Positions 12,575 through 20,693 of a DNA stretch of 30,290 nt are shown in pieces. The DNA is from PALSA-1336 sp038203095 (GTDB lineage Bacteria; Patescibacteriota; Doudnabacteria; UBA920). The DNA lies in assembly GCA_038203095.1 (NCBI GenBank), contig JBBREH010000016.1, positions 1-30,290 on the forward strand. Reading direction: 5' to 3'. A model generated the notes under the pieces. The model was given only the letters and a program-made list of their open reading frames with translations, was not told where the DNA came from and made no database searches. Made by a program: the position numbers and the translations under genes. Each line of letters begins with the position of its first letter. Positions within the stretch are counted from its first letter, which is position 1.

Positions 12575-15500
12575 ATGCCAATAGAAAACGGTGGCCAAAA
12601 TCCCGAGGATGTAAAAAAAATAATTCCAAGTTCTGACCGCGAGACTAGCAAGACCCGCGAACAGCGCGCCAAAGAAGCCGAGGCGGAAAAGGCCAAGGAA
12701 AAATTAAAAGTTCGCGAAAAGTTAGATAAAGCGGTAAAACAGCTGGAAAAAATGCGCATGGATTTGCCCACGGGTAGCGCTGAATTTCAGCGTGTTGAGC
12801 ATACTTTAAAATCTATCCACGGCGCTTTGGCGGAATTGGGTAAGAATGGCTCGCCTAAAGGCAAATACGCAGTAGAAGTTAAAGGCTATAACGGACAGGT
12901 GGCTTACGTGCAAAATGAGGGTGTGCCCGTAGATGAGGTCATTAAACTGTTAAAATTGAGCGTAGAAAAAATTAAGCAGGAAAACACACCGACAAAGTTA
13001 AAAGAGCTTAAAAAGAAGCGTGACGAGCTTTTTGAGGAATACAAAAGATCCTCTGAAGTAACCGATAAAGCAAATAAATATAGCCAATACGAAAAGACAA
13101 ATAAAGAATATGAAAAGATGCGCGAGGAAGTGGAAACCGGTAACCCCACTGCCACTCAGTTAAGCGCGCTGGCCGAAGATTTGCAAAAGAGCAGTAAAAC
13201 TTATTTTGAGGCGCGGGCAGACATAGGGTTAACAAAAGAGCATGGGGAAAACCCGAATGTTTGGACTCAAGAACAACGTCAACGGCAAAATTTACGCACG
13301 CGTCATGAGGCACTTTTAATGCATAAAGATCACCGCGGCAGTAAAAATCAGAACGACGACGAACGCCAAGGCGAAGATTACCGTAAGGCCATGGAAGTTA
13401 TGAAGGACAGGAGGGAGTTGGATTTGGAGGAACAAGAAGAAGATTTAGGACCGGTGTATGGACCTGAAGACGATCCCAAAAAGAAGGAAAAGATTGGTCC
13501 GCTTGGACCTACGGGGCCGGAAATAAATCTTCCGGACAGAGTCGTTCTAGTTAACGCCGAAGCGCAGGTGGAGCTTTTGGCGCGTGAGCGCGCCAACAAG
13601 CGCTTAACAGAGATGCAAAATAGCGCCGGATTTTTAAAAAAGATGTGGTTAAGAGGTTGGGAAGAAGGTTACCGCCAGCAGTTAATTGCCGAAGAACGTA
13701 AGAAAATTTTAGGCCAGGAAAACAAGCCGGGCTGGTTTAAGCGCAAGCTGTTTGGCGCACAATCCATAGAAGCTACGGGTAAAAAGAATTTGTTTGCCGG
13801 CACCGGTAACGAAGGCGAAAATCGGGCCGAACTTTCCGCATTAGGAAAACGTTTTGCCGATGGCTATATTCATAAGTCCGAAGGAGAGCAAAAAAAGCAG
13901 CTAGAGGATCCGGAATTTAATTCACAAGTCGAAGATTTGGTGGACGCTTATATGCGCACCGATATGTCCGATGAAGATTTTGACAACAAAAAAGATATTT
14001 TAGTTGAGGCTATTGCAAAAAAACACCCGGAAAATTTTAGAAATGGTGGCCTTACTGCAGATAATTTGTTAGAGGCGGCAAAAGAATATAGGAAAATTCA
14101 TCAGCACGGCCAGGGTTTGGCGAGGGCAGATGTTAAATTAGGAATAGATTTAGGAGTTGCCAAACAAGCCATAAAAACCAAGGCCAATTTAAACTGGGTA
14201 GACAAGTTTATTACCAAAGTCCAAAAGTATCCGGTGTTGGGCAATGTGCTGACCCCGGGCATGGTTGGGTTTGGGGCATCCATAGGCGGATTTTTTGCGA
14301 AAAAACCTCTTTATTGGCTGGGTGGCGCAGCCGGCTTGGGCGGTGTTTTGGGAGCCTCTCGCAGGAACTTTGAGCAAAAGCGCGACCTTGAAATGCACCG
14401 AACAGAACGGGCAATGGGCAATAAAATAGAAGATTACGGATCCGGAGCCAAGCGAAGAAAAGAACAGGAAAAGTTTGTTTACGAAATGCGCAGTGTGGCA
14501 GAAATTAAAGAAAACTTGGAAGCTCTGCAGGAGCGCTTTAAAAACGAGTCCAACGAAGCTAATGCCCAGGCGTTAAACGCAGAACTCGCGGATGTCGAGG
14601 CCAGAATGAGTCTTTCTGATTTTAGAGGTAGTGATTTAATTTCCTTTGAGGGTGAAACCAGTTTGGAGCGTGGCCGTTTGTATTTAATGAAAAATTTGGC
14701 AGAAGGTAAAGTTTTGCTCCAAAAAGCAGGTTTTCAAAACGGTGTGACAAGCGAAGTTTATAAAAAAAGTAAGGTAGGTTTGGAAACGGCTATTAATAAA
14801 TTGGATAAATCCGAGCGCTGGCATCGCTGGGGCGAAAACGCCAAGTCTGCGGTGGTGGGCGCCACGGTAGGTTTGGTTGTGGGCGGGCTTTCGCAGGAAG
14901 TGGCGGCGAAGCTTGGCGACAACGTGTCATGGCTCCATTGGCTTAGGCCGGGTGGCAAAGCTACGGGTATGGAAAAATTGGCAGAGGCTACTGGTCTAAG
15001 CCACCGTGCCGGCTTTGGCTGGCTGGATCACGGGGTTCATTCCGGTGGTGTTCCGGATATTTTACATCCGGGAAGCTTAGACGCAGTTATTAAGGTTGAT
15101 TCTTCTACCGAACTGGTTAGAGACGGTACAACAAATTTTTGGAGCTTGCGTGATAAAATTGACCATGCCCATATTTTAGGCAGGTTTGATGTAGATCCAA
15201 CCACGGGGCATGTTACGCCTTCGGGGCCGATTTCACCCGAAATTAGTTTGCTACCTGAACATTCAGAGTCAGGCGGACACAGGGCAATAGCCGAATGGAT
15301 GGATACTTCCAAAACTAACTTTGGGCCAAAAGTCCAGAGCGAAATTTGGCACACCACCGGCTTTTTGGACAACAACACGCCTATGCCCAAGGTTGACTTT
15401 AACGAGCTTAGGTTCTATATGCAGTTTGACGCGCATGGCAACTTGAGTATGGATGCTTCCAAGATTCAGGAGTATATGGAAAATACCGTTGGTGAACAAA

Positions 15501-17398
15501 TTCGAGGTTCAAAACACGGAGATACTGCATTAACGGTAATGGAAGAATTTGCCAAAGGCAACATCAAGCTGGGCTTTGCGCCGGATCCCAACCATCCCCA
15601 AAATATTTTAAATTTAATTTTTGATTCTGTAACCCATAAATTTTTAGCACCGGACGGCGGCAATTTAATGAATGCGTTTGGAGTCGATGCCAATGGTCAT
15701 CCGGTCTTAAAAGGCGACGGCCTTTTGGGCATGGTGCATGACCTTGGCGGACGTCCCGACGGTAGCCGGAACGTGGAATGGATAAATGCAATCCGCGGCA
15801 ACGGTGAGGCAATAAATACCGGTAACGGCAGTCATTTAGTTAATGAAATTACTAGAAAAACTTCAATCGATTTTTGGCAACCGACAACCTATATTGATCG
15901 TCGCAAGCCTTTGGAAGTACTTCAGGGTGGAAAAAATAAAGAAAAGGGCAAAGAGCCGGGCAAAGACGGCGGCCAGGAACCGAATGGAAAGGATGGCAAA
16001 CAATTGCCGAAAAGAATAATTGGCACAGACGGCAAAGAACATGATTTTAAAATTGAATTTTTTGAAGGCGATGATGAAGATCCGTTAAAAAAAATCGAAG
16101 GCAAAAAAATTAAAGCAGTAAAAGTTGATACTCGTGGCCAGAAGATTGAGCAGAAAGTAGATGCCAAGACAGGCAAACTGGTCGGCTATGCTGACAGAAA
16201 AGATTACGGCAAGGATTACCCTACTAAATTTCCTTTTAAGGACGAAGCGCAAATGGCCGATTACTTAATGGGCATATTAAAGCCGGGCGGTAAATTTGCC
16301 ATGCATTCGGAAGATCTAAAAAAGTTCGACCAAATGGATGAAGCCGGTAAAAAGCGATTCTTAGTCGGGCGAATTCAGCAAGACAGACAAGCTTTAATTT
16401 CCCCTGAAGGCCATAAAATTGAATCAAAGGAATGGCAGGGGCTGACAGAAATCGTTTTAGCTCAGGTTAATCAAGAGCTGGATTTATACGGCAAAGAGGG
16501 CAGGAGCGAGTTGCCGGCTCAGGATAAAGTTCATATTGTTGGGGTGTACGAATATCAGGCTCAAGCGGAACTGGCGGGCAAGGAATCTCTGGGTGTTTGT
16601 TTTGCAAACGCGGGTGAAATTTTTGTTAACTTTGACATGTTAAAGCAGGTTTGCCCGACTATGGAAGAACTTATTCCTCAGCTCAAGCGCACTGTTGCTC
16701 ACGAAACTATTCACGATGCCGTTGCTAATAACTATTGGGCTTATGAAATTGATGACGGTCCGGATACTGATCTTATAGGTGGAGCGGATGCCAAAGACAA
16801 AAAAAAACAGGTAGCTATTTTGTCGCGCAGAACCGGTTTAAAATTTGTCAGGCGGAATGTTAACAAAAATCGAATGGTATCATCAATAACCGAGAGGGGT
16901 AGGACGCTGAATGAAGCGGTGACGGAAACTTTGTCTAAAGATATTACGGACAAAATTTACGGCAAAGAAAAGGGGCCAAAGCCTAAATATAGCCAAGAAC
17001 CTTATGCGGAAGAACGCGCCTTGCTGACCATGATAGAGAAGAAATTTAATATCCCTTTTAAGGCTTTTGCCGAAGCCGTGGTGAACCGTAAAAAACTTGG
17101 AGAGTTGGCGCGTTTGCTGGACGGTCAGGACGAGAATCGCGTAGTCCAGAGGCCACAATTTACCTCGCTGCTTATGAGTGTAATGGACTTTGATCATAAC
17201 CGGCACCAGTACGAATATAAGCAAGCCAAACAGCTGATTCAAGGAATGAAAGGTATTGCCATAAGCAAAGAAATGAAGCTGTCTTTCCCTGTTTCGCTTT
17301 TGGACCAAAACGGCGATATTAAAAAGAGATTGGTGGATGCCTATGGTTTAATTGATGTTGACGCCGAGGTAAGAAACCCTATCCCCAAGGTCGCTTAG
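12575..17398 (+). CDS. Giant coiled-coil/membrane protein with HExxH zincin-like C-terminus, 1607 aa
   Basis: Very large protein of unknown role. Residues 1-350 are rich in Lys/Glu and probably coiled coil. Two hydrophobic segments at about 555-592 and another at about 756-774 could cross or dip into the membrane. A large middle domain (about 780-1110) has no recognised motif. A charged Gly/Lys linker (about 1112-1145) follows. The C-terminal part carries HETIH at 1376-1380, a zinc-binding HExxH motif, and the downstream NEAVTE (1446-1451) could supply the third, glutamate ligand as in gluzincins. I infer a metallopeptidase-like domain. The position just before ftsZ and after ftsA suggests an envelope or division-related role, but nothing proves it. 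There is no N-terminal signal peptide. Confidence 0.8.
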   Translation: MPIENGGQNPEDVKKIIPSSDRETSKTREQRAKEAEAEKAKEKLKVREKLDKAVKQLEKMRMDLPTGSAEFQRVEHTLKSIHGALAELGKNGSPKGKYAVEVKGYNGQVAYVQNEGVPVDEVIKLLKLSVEKIKQENTPTKLKELKKKRDELFEEYKRSSEVTDKANKYSQYEKTNKEYEKMREEVETGNPTATQLSALAEDLQKSSKTYFEARADIGLTKEHGENPNVWTQEQRQRQNLRTRHEALLMHKDHRGSKNQNDDERQGEDYRKAMEVMKDRRELDLEEQEEDLGPVYGPEDDPKKKEKIGPLGPTGPEINLPDRVVLVNAEAQVELLARERANKRLTEMQNSAGFLKKMWLRGWEEGYRQQLIAEERKKILGQENKPGWFKRKLFGAQSIEATGKKNLFAGTGNEGENRAELSALGKRFADGYIHKSEGEQKKQLEDPEFNSQVEDLVDAYMRTDMSDEDFDNKKDILVEAIAKKHPENFRNGGLTADNLLEAAKEYRKIHQHGQGLARADVKLGIDLGVAKQAIKTKANLNWVDKFITKVQKYPVLGNVLTPGMVGFGASIGGFFAKKPLYWLGGAAGLGGVLGASRRNFEQKRDLEMHRTERAMGNKIEDYGSGAKRRKEQEKFVYEMRSVAEIKENLEALQERFKNESNEANAQALNAELADVEARMSLSDFRGSDLISFEGETSLERGRLYLMKNLAEGKVLLQKAGFQNGVTSEVYKKSKVGLETAINKLDKSERWHRWGENAKSAVVGATVGLVVGGLSQEVAAKLGDNVSWLHWLRPGGKATGMEKLAEATGLSHRAGFGWLDHGVHSGGVPDILHPGSLDAVIKVDSSTELVRDGTTNFWSLRDKIDHAHILGRFDVDPTTGHVTPSGPISPEISLLPEHSESGGHRAIAEWMDTSKTNFGPKVQSEIWHTTGFLDNNTPMPKVDFNELRFYMQFDAHGNLSMDASKIQEYMENTVGEQIRGSKHGDTALTVMEEFAKGNIKLGFAPDPNHPQNILNLIFDSVTHKFLAPDGGNLMNAFGVDANGHPVLKGDGLLGMVHDLGGRPDGSRNVEWINAIRGNGEAINTGNGSHLVNEITRKTSIDFWQPTTYIDRRKPLEVLQGGKNKEKGKEPGKDGGQEPNGKDGKQLPKRIIGTDGKEHDFKIEFFEGDDEDPLKKIEGKKIKAVKVDTRGQKIEQKVDAKTGKLVGYADRKDYGKDYPTKFPFKDEAQMADYLMGILKPGGKFAMHSEDLKKFDQMDEAGKKRFLVGRIQQDRQALISPEGHKIESKEWQGLTEIVLAQVNQELDLYGKEGRSELPAQDKVHIVGVYEYQAQAELAGKESLGVCFANAGEIFVNFDMLKQVCPTMEELIPQLKRTVAHETIHDAVANNYWAYEIDDGPDTDLIGGADAKDKKKQVAILSRRTGLKFVRRNVNKNRMVSSITERGRTLNEAVTETLSKDITDKIYGKEKGPKPKYSQEPYAEERALLTMIEKKFNIPFKAFAEAVVNRKKLGELARLLDGQDENRVVQRPQFTSLLMSVMDFDHNRHQYEYKQAKQLIQGMKGIAISKEMKLSFPVSLLDQNGDIKKRLVDAYGLIDVDAEVRNPIPKVA

Positions 17399-17424
17399 TT
17401 CAAAAGTTTTGCTCAGTAATATTC

Positions 17425-17459
17425 AAATCCGGCCCCGGTGGCCGGATTTGTTTTCTTTT
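17425..17459 (+). terminator. Strong intrinsic terminator after the giant gene
   Basis: Perfect 10-bp stem AAATCCGGCC (17425-17434) / GGCCGGATTT (17440-17449) followed by GTTTTCTTTTA. Confidence 0.92.
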
Positions 17460-17480
17460 AGACTATGCTATGATTTAAAG

Positions 17481-17640
17481 AACAAAGGGGTTCAGGTCTG
17501 GACATTGGACACTATGTAGTCGTTAATAAAAAACAGCCCTTGTTTGAACTGAAACCCATTTAGTAGACTCTAAAACAAGCACTTAAGCGGTGCAAGCCGC
17601 CAAAAGATGACCCCGGTATTGTACCGAGGTCGTCTTTTTT
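17481..17640 (+). ncRNA. Candidate structured small RNA (about 160 nt)
   Basis: No open frame, but signals of a stand-alone RNA. An extended -10 TGCTATGAT (17466-17474) lies just after the previous terminator. At the end is an intrinsic terminator with arms 17603-17618 / 17622-17637 (AAAGATGACC ... GGTCGTCTTT) and T6. Within it AAAGGGGTTCAG (17484-17495) pairs with CTGAAACCCATTT (17549-17561), and GCGG / CCGC and GCAC / GTGC hairpins follow. Size and architecture would suit a 6S-type RNA, but I see no sequence signature that proves this. It is not a tRNA, tmRNA or RNase P RNA. Confidence 0.45.
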
Positions 17641-17667
17641 AGTCTGTTTGTGAATATCAACTAAATC

Positions 17668-17695
17668 TTGTTTTTTATCAGATTTATGCTATAAT
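17668..17695 (+). promoter_or_regulatory. Extended -10 promoter for ftsZ
   Basis: TTGTTT at 17668-17673, 16-bp spacer, TGCTATAAT with TATAAT at 17690-17695. Predicted start near 17702, about 120 bases before ftsZ. Confidence 0.7.
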
Positions 17696-17720
17696 CTTTA
17701 CAGGTAAAATCAAAATAAAC

Positions 17721-17776
17721 TAAAATCAAGCCTCTGCCTTAACTCGACAAAAAAGGACGCTTGATTTTATTTTTTA
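17721..17776 (+). promoter_or_regulatory. Terminator-like hairpin in the ftsZ leader
   Basis: Perfect 11-bp stem TAAAATCAAGC (17721-17731) / GCTTGATTTTA (17759-17769) with a 27-base loop, followed by a T-run (TTTTTTAT). It lies between the ftsZ promoter and the start codon and could act as an attenuator or RNA-stability element. Confidence 0.5.
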
Positions 17777-17821
17777 TATCTATTATGCTAATTGCACAAT
17801 ACAGAATACAAGTTATAAACT

Positions 17822-19018
17822 ATGAAAAAAAATCGCATGGAAGTTAAACCAAAAATTGAAGCTTTCGCAAGAATTAAGGTTTTGGGCATTGGGGGTAGCG
17901 GCACTAACGCGGTTAACCGCATGAGCCAGCTGGGTATTAAGGGTGTGGAATTTATTTCCGTAAACACCGACGCCCAGGCTTTGCATAATAACCAGGCCGA
18001 CAAAAAGGTTCACATTGGCCGTACTGCCACCAAAGGTTTGGGCAGTGGTATGAACCCGGACTTGGGCAGACAGGCGGCAGAGGAGAGCGTGGAGGAACTG
18101 GAAGAAGTTATTGATAACGCGGATATGGTTTTTATTACCTGCGGACTTGGCGGCGGCACTGGCAGTGGCGCGGCGCCAATTGTGGCCGAGCTAGCCAAGA
18201 ACCGTGGTATTTTAACCGTGGGCGTGGTGACCAAGCCGTTTACATTTGAAGGCAGTAAAAGAAAAGAAGTCGCGGAGACTGCTTACGAGAATTTAAAAGA
18301 CAAAGTGGACGCGATTATTTCTATTCACAACGACAGAATTTTACAAATCATTGACAAGAAAACTTCGCTGATTGATTCTTTTAAAACCGTGGACGAAGTT
18401 TTAAGGCAGGGGATTGCCGGCATTTCGGATTTAATTACCACCCACGGCATTGTTAACGCGGACTTTGCGGATGTTAAGAGTATTATGCAGGACGCGGGCA
18501 CCGCGCTTATGGGTATTGGTAGAGCCAGCGGAGAAACCAGGGCGCAGGACGCGGCCAGAGCGGCGATTAATTCTCCTCTGCTTGAAATGACTATAGACGG
18601 CGCCAAAGGCGTGCTGTTTAATATTACCGGCGGAACCAGCTTGGGCATGTTTGAAATTGATGAAGCCGCCAAAGTTATTACCAAGAGTATTGACCCAGAC
18701 GCTAAGGTTAAGTTTGGCGCGGTCATAGACGAGAGCATGGGCGATGAAATTCGTATTACGGTAATTGCTACGGGCTTTGACGAATCCAGCAAGCGTAGTA
18801 GTCCCGTGCATATGGTACTAAACGAAGAGCCCAAGAAACCTCAAATCCAGGCACCAAAATTTATGAGCTCTATTCCGCCTATGGAAATTAGAAAGCCAAT
18901 GTTTAACCCTAAGCCCACCCCGCCACCAATAGAAATTGAGCCTCTTACAGCGCCTCAAGCGGAAGCATCGGAAGATGAATTGGATATACCCGCCTTCATC
19001 CGCAAGAAAATGAAATAA
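17822..19018 (+). CDS. ftsZ: Cell division protein FtsZ
   Basis: 398-residue tubulin-like GTPase that assembles the division ring. The GTP-binding signature GGGTGSG is at 110-116, the N-terminal GIGGSGTNAVNRM motif at about 22-34, and the T7 loop NADFAD (212-217) supplies the catalytic aspartates. After a proline-rich linker (about 340-385) the C-terminus ends DIPAFIRKKMK, the conserved tail that binds FtsA and other anchors. ATG at 17822; a possible inner ATG at codon 6 cannot be excluded. It has its own promoter and a hairpin leader and is separated from ftsA by 12.5 kb, although the two proteins act together. Confidence 0.97.
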   Translation: MKKNRMEVKPKIEAFARIKVLGIGGSGTNAVNRMSQLGIKGVEFISVNTDAQALHNNQADKKVHIGRTATKGLGSGMNPDLGRQAAEESVEELEEVIDNADMVFITCGLGGGTGSGAAPIVAELAKNRGILTVGVVTKPFTFEGSKRKEVAETAYENLKDKVDAIISIHNDRILQIIDKKTSLIDSFKTVDEVLRQGIAGISDLITTHGIVNADFADVKSIMQDAGTALMGIGRASGETRAQDAARAAINSPLLEMTIDGAKGVLFNITGGTSLGMFEIDEAAKVITKSIDPDAKVKFGAVIDESMGDEIRITVIATGFDESSKRSSPVHMVLNEEPKKPQIQAPKFMSSIPPMEIRKPMFNPKPTPPPIEIEPLTAPQAEASEDELDIPAFIRKKMK

Positions 19019-19020
19019 AT

Positions 19021-19092
19021 CTACAGAAGCCTACAGAATAAACCACTACAGAAAACTACAGAACTTAATTAGTTCTGTAGTTTTCTGTAGTG
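19021..19092 (+). repeat. Word-reiterated hairpin after ftsZ, possible terminator
   Basis: Four copies of CTACAGA are followed by two complementary TCTGTAG. The arms 19044-19064 and 19072-19092 pair perfectly over 21 bp around a short AT loop. It begins three bases after the ftsZ stop. No clear T-run follows. Confidence 0.85.
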
Positions 19093-19151
19093 TGCTTGAA
19101 TTTGTAACTGCCATTAAGCATTAAAATTTATCCTAATTTCCCTGTATTAGT

Positions 19152-19234
19152 GTAGTTCGCCGATTTATCCACGCACCATTAGGTGGTGCATGGATTTATC
19201 GGCCGTCCAGAAAGCCCATAAATGGGCACGCTAC
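19152..19234. repeat. REP-like modular element A3 with expanded hairpin
   Basis: Starts GTAGTTCGCC and ends GGCACGCTAC. Inner parts are GCCGATTTAT ... ATTTATCGGC, whose loop holds an extra nested hairpin (GCACCATTAGGTGGTGC), and GCCCATAAATGGGC. Inner hairpins stand in reverse order to A1, so the element is in the other orientation. Confidence 0.75.
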
Positions 19235-19266
19235 ATCGCAGTCAGTGAGTAGTCGCCAAATTTCGC

Positions 19267-19295
19267 TGGACAAAAATTCTGTAGTGTGCTATAAT
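19267..19295 (+). promoter_or_regulatory. Promoter for the small membrane protein
   Basis: TGGACA at 19267-19272 (one mismatch to consensus), 17-bp spacer, TGCTATAAT with TATAAT at 19290-19295. Expected start near 19302, giving a leader of about 375 bases. Confidence 0.7.
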
Positions 19296-19301
19296 ATATG
19301 T

Positions 19302-19677
19302 AACAAGTATTTTATTGGTCGATTGCCGGCAAAATTAGCGGCGGAAATGCTTATCTTAAAAGGGTTTCACTTACAAAATTTAGGTGAAGCCTAAAGAAAT
19401 TCACCCCGTTAGAAATTAATGGCGTGAAATTCATAAGAAACAAAAAAACTCGTATTCTGTTATAAGTCTAATCAAAGTTAATTAGATTTCTAACGGGGTA
19501 AAAATAAAAACCAATTCAATTAGTGCAAAAAGAATCTTTCTAGAAAAGATTATTTTTGGCTATTGAAATAAAGGCAAATTCCCATTAACCGGTCAAAATT
19601 CCTCGTTAGGAATTAAAGCGGTCAAGATTGGCTCTAACAATTGGAGAGCTAATAGGCAATTGGGGATTTGTAAAACA
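19302..19677 (+). promoter_or_regulatory. Long multi-hairpin leader
   Basis: Holds at least five stems: TTCAC / GTGAA (about 19367-19387); a 13-bp long-range pair CCCCGTTAGAAAT (19404-19416) / ATTTCTAACGGGG (19486-19498); a nested TCTAAT / ATTAGA; AATCTTT / AAAGATT with flanking A and T runs (19527-19557, terminator-like); and AATTCC / GGAATT and GCTCT / AGAGC near the gene. The segment around CGTTAGAAATTAA is echoed by CGTTAGGAATTAA about 200 bases on. No known riboswitch recognised. Confidence 0.5.
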
Positions 19678-20115
19678 ATGAAATTAATTACTAATGAAAC
19701 TCCGGTTAAAGTTTTAAGTTTGCTGGGCTTGGCCGTGACGTCGATGTTCTTTTTGTTTGCTGTCACCGTCACCAATGCCAGCTTTGAGCAAACGGAAAAC
19801 CCATTTCCGGTTGCGTTTGCGCCTGAGCAGGTTGTTGCCGTTTTAGATAGTACGGCTAACTCCTACAGCGCGTTTTTACAGGAAAATTTGTTTAGTCCGG
19901 CCAAAAAAGATTTCGCAATGTATGCCGACACGGCGTCTTTCATTGCAGAAAACTCCGCCCCGCAAATTTTACATTACGCCGGGCTGGAAGGAATTTCTAA
20001 TTACGGACGTGGCGAACAAGTCGCGGGCGCATCCACCGAGCGGGTGGTAAGCAAATACTATCCCAGCGAAGGTGGCGCGTTTGGTCTCTTCTTTGCTCAT
20101 AGTAGTACGCAATAG
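19678..20115 (+). CDS. Small membrane-anchored or secreted protein, 145 aa
   Basis: Unrecognised protein. One hydrophobic segment at about residues 10-32 (VLSLLGLAVTSMFFLFAVTV), then a polar extracytoplasmic part without cysteines and without repeats. A TNA-S site after the helix could be a cleavage point, so it may be secreted or anchored. I chose the ATG at 19678. The reading from a TTG at 19660 adds six residues with no support. It stands alone between a long structured leader and a strong terminator, so it is a single-gene unit. Confidence 0.7.
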   Translation: MKLITNETPVKVLSLLGLAVTSMFFLFAVTVTNASFEQTENPFPVAFAPEQVVAVLDSTANSYSAFLQENLFSPAKKDFAMYADTASFIAENSAPQILHYAGLEGISNYGRGEQVAGASTERVVSKYYPSEGGAFGLFFAHSSTQ

Positions 20116-20145
20116 GAAATAAGGAAATAAAAAATAAGATTTATT

Positions 20146-20180
20146 ACCCCCGAGATGTGCTCCTCGGGGGTTTTATTTTG
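20146..20180 (+). terminator. Intrinsic terminator
   Basis: 9-bp stem ACCCCCGAG (20146-20154) / CTCGGGGGT (20163-20171) followed by TTTATTTT. Just before it lie reiterated words AGGAAATAAGGAAATA. Confidence 0.92.
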
Positions 20181-20197
20181 TCCAGGCGCCTTCCAGG

Positions 20198-20315
20198 ATA
20201 CCCCGTAGCTTGCCCAAGCACCATAAATGGTGCCAGGGCTTAGCTACCAGGGATGAATGGATTTTATAGCCTTCCTGCGGGGTGTAATGCCCCGCAGGAA
20301 GGTACCTGGATTTAT
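20198..20315. repeat. Palindromic repeat D1
   Basis: Contains GTAGCTTGCCC ... GGGCTTAGCTAC (20205-20247) around hairpin GCACCATAAATGGTGC. A 13-bp perfect hairpin CCTTCCTGCGGGG (20270-20282) / CCCCGCAGGAAGG (20290-20302) follows. A diverged copy lies at 20490-20577. No gene between 20116 and 20693. Confidence 0.75.
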
Positions 20316-20377
20316 TTTTTTGTGGATATCTTATTTTTAAGGAGCGAATTCTTCAATTTTCCTAAAGAAAATTAAAC

Positions 20378-20433
20378 TTGAAAAAAACTATATGTAGTAT
20401 TATAATAATAAAGTCAGGCACTACATATAGTAT
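20378..20433 (+). promoter_or_regulatory. nrdR-nrdJ promoter with two NrdR boxes
   Basis: TTGAAA (20378-20383), 17-bp spacer, TATAAT (20401-20406). Two sites match the NrdR box core C-W-A-T-A-T-A-T-W-G in nine of ten positions. CTATATGTAG (20388-20397) is inside the spacer, and its exact reverse complement CTACATATAG (20421-20430) is just after the transcription start. Centre-to-centre distance is 33 bp, close to three helical turns, as for paired NrdR sites. This implies autorepression of the operon when dATP is high. Confidence 0.8.
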
Positions 20434-20489
20434 TATTAGGACATTTTAAGAAATCTAAACAAACACTAATTTATTCAGCATATTTCAGA

Positions 20490-20577
20490 ATGCCCCGTAT
20501 CTCTGCTCTGGGGGTGAATGGAATTGATAGTCTTTCTACTGAGTTTAATACCATCTAGGAAGGCGCATGGATTTATT
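20490..20577. repeat. Palindromic repeat D2, degraded copy of D1
   Basis: Shares ordered blocks with D1: CCCCGTA, GGTGAATGGA, a TAG-CTT segment, TAATACC / TAATGCC, AGGAAGG and ATGGATTTATT. The GC hairpin of D1 has decayed here. It lies in the nrdR leader. Confidence 0.6.
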
Positions 20578-20693
20578 ATAACTTTCCGACCCATTTATAG
20601 AAAAAAGTAATGGGCTAATTAAATGACTGGTTGGAACCTAAAAAATAGTTAAAATTAACTTTAAATTGAAAATTATCATTTACTTTAAAAAGT

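Noticed and set aside
16883..17308. Minus-strand open frame of 141 codons within the giant gene
   Set aside because: Antisense to the conserved-looking C-terminal domain, no signals.
17481..17640. tmRNA, RNase P RNA or SRP RNA at this site
   Set aside because: None of the conserved ends or motifs of these RNAs is present.
18325..18834. Minus-strand open frames across ftsZ
   Set aside because: Shadows of a highly conserved gene.
19021..19092. Ordinary terminator only
   Set aside because: The stem is strong but lacks a clear T-run and shows the reiterated-word form, so I list it with that family.
20413..20693. Cobalamin riboswitch in the nrdR leader
   Set aside because: No B12-box-like sequence; the leader mainly holds the degraded D2 repeat and AT-rich DNA.
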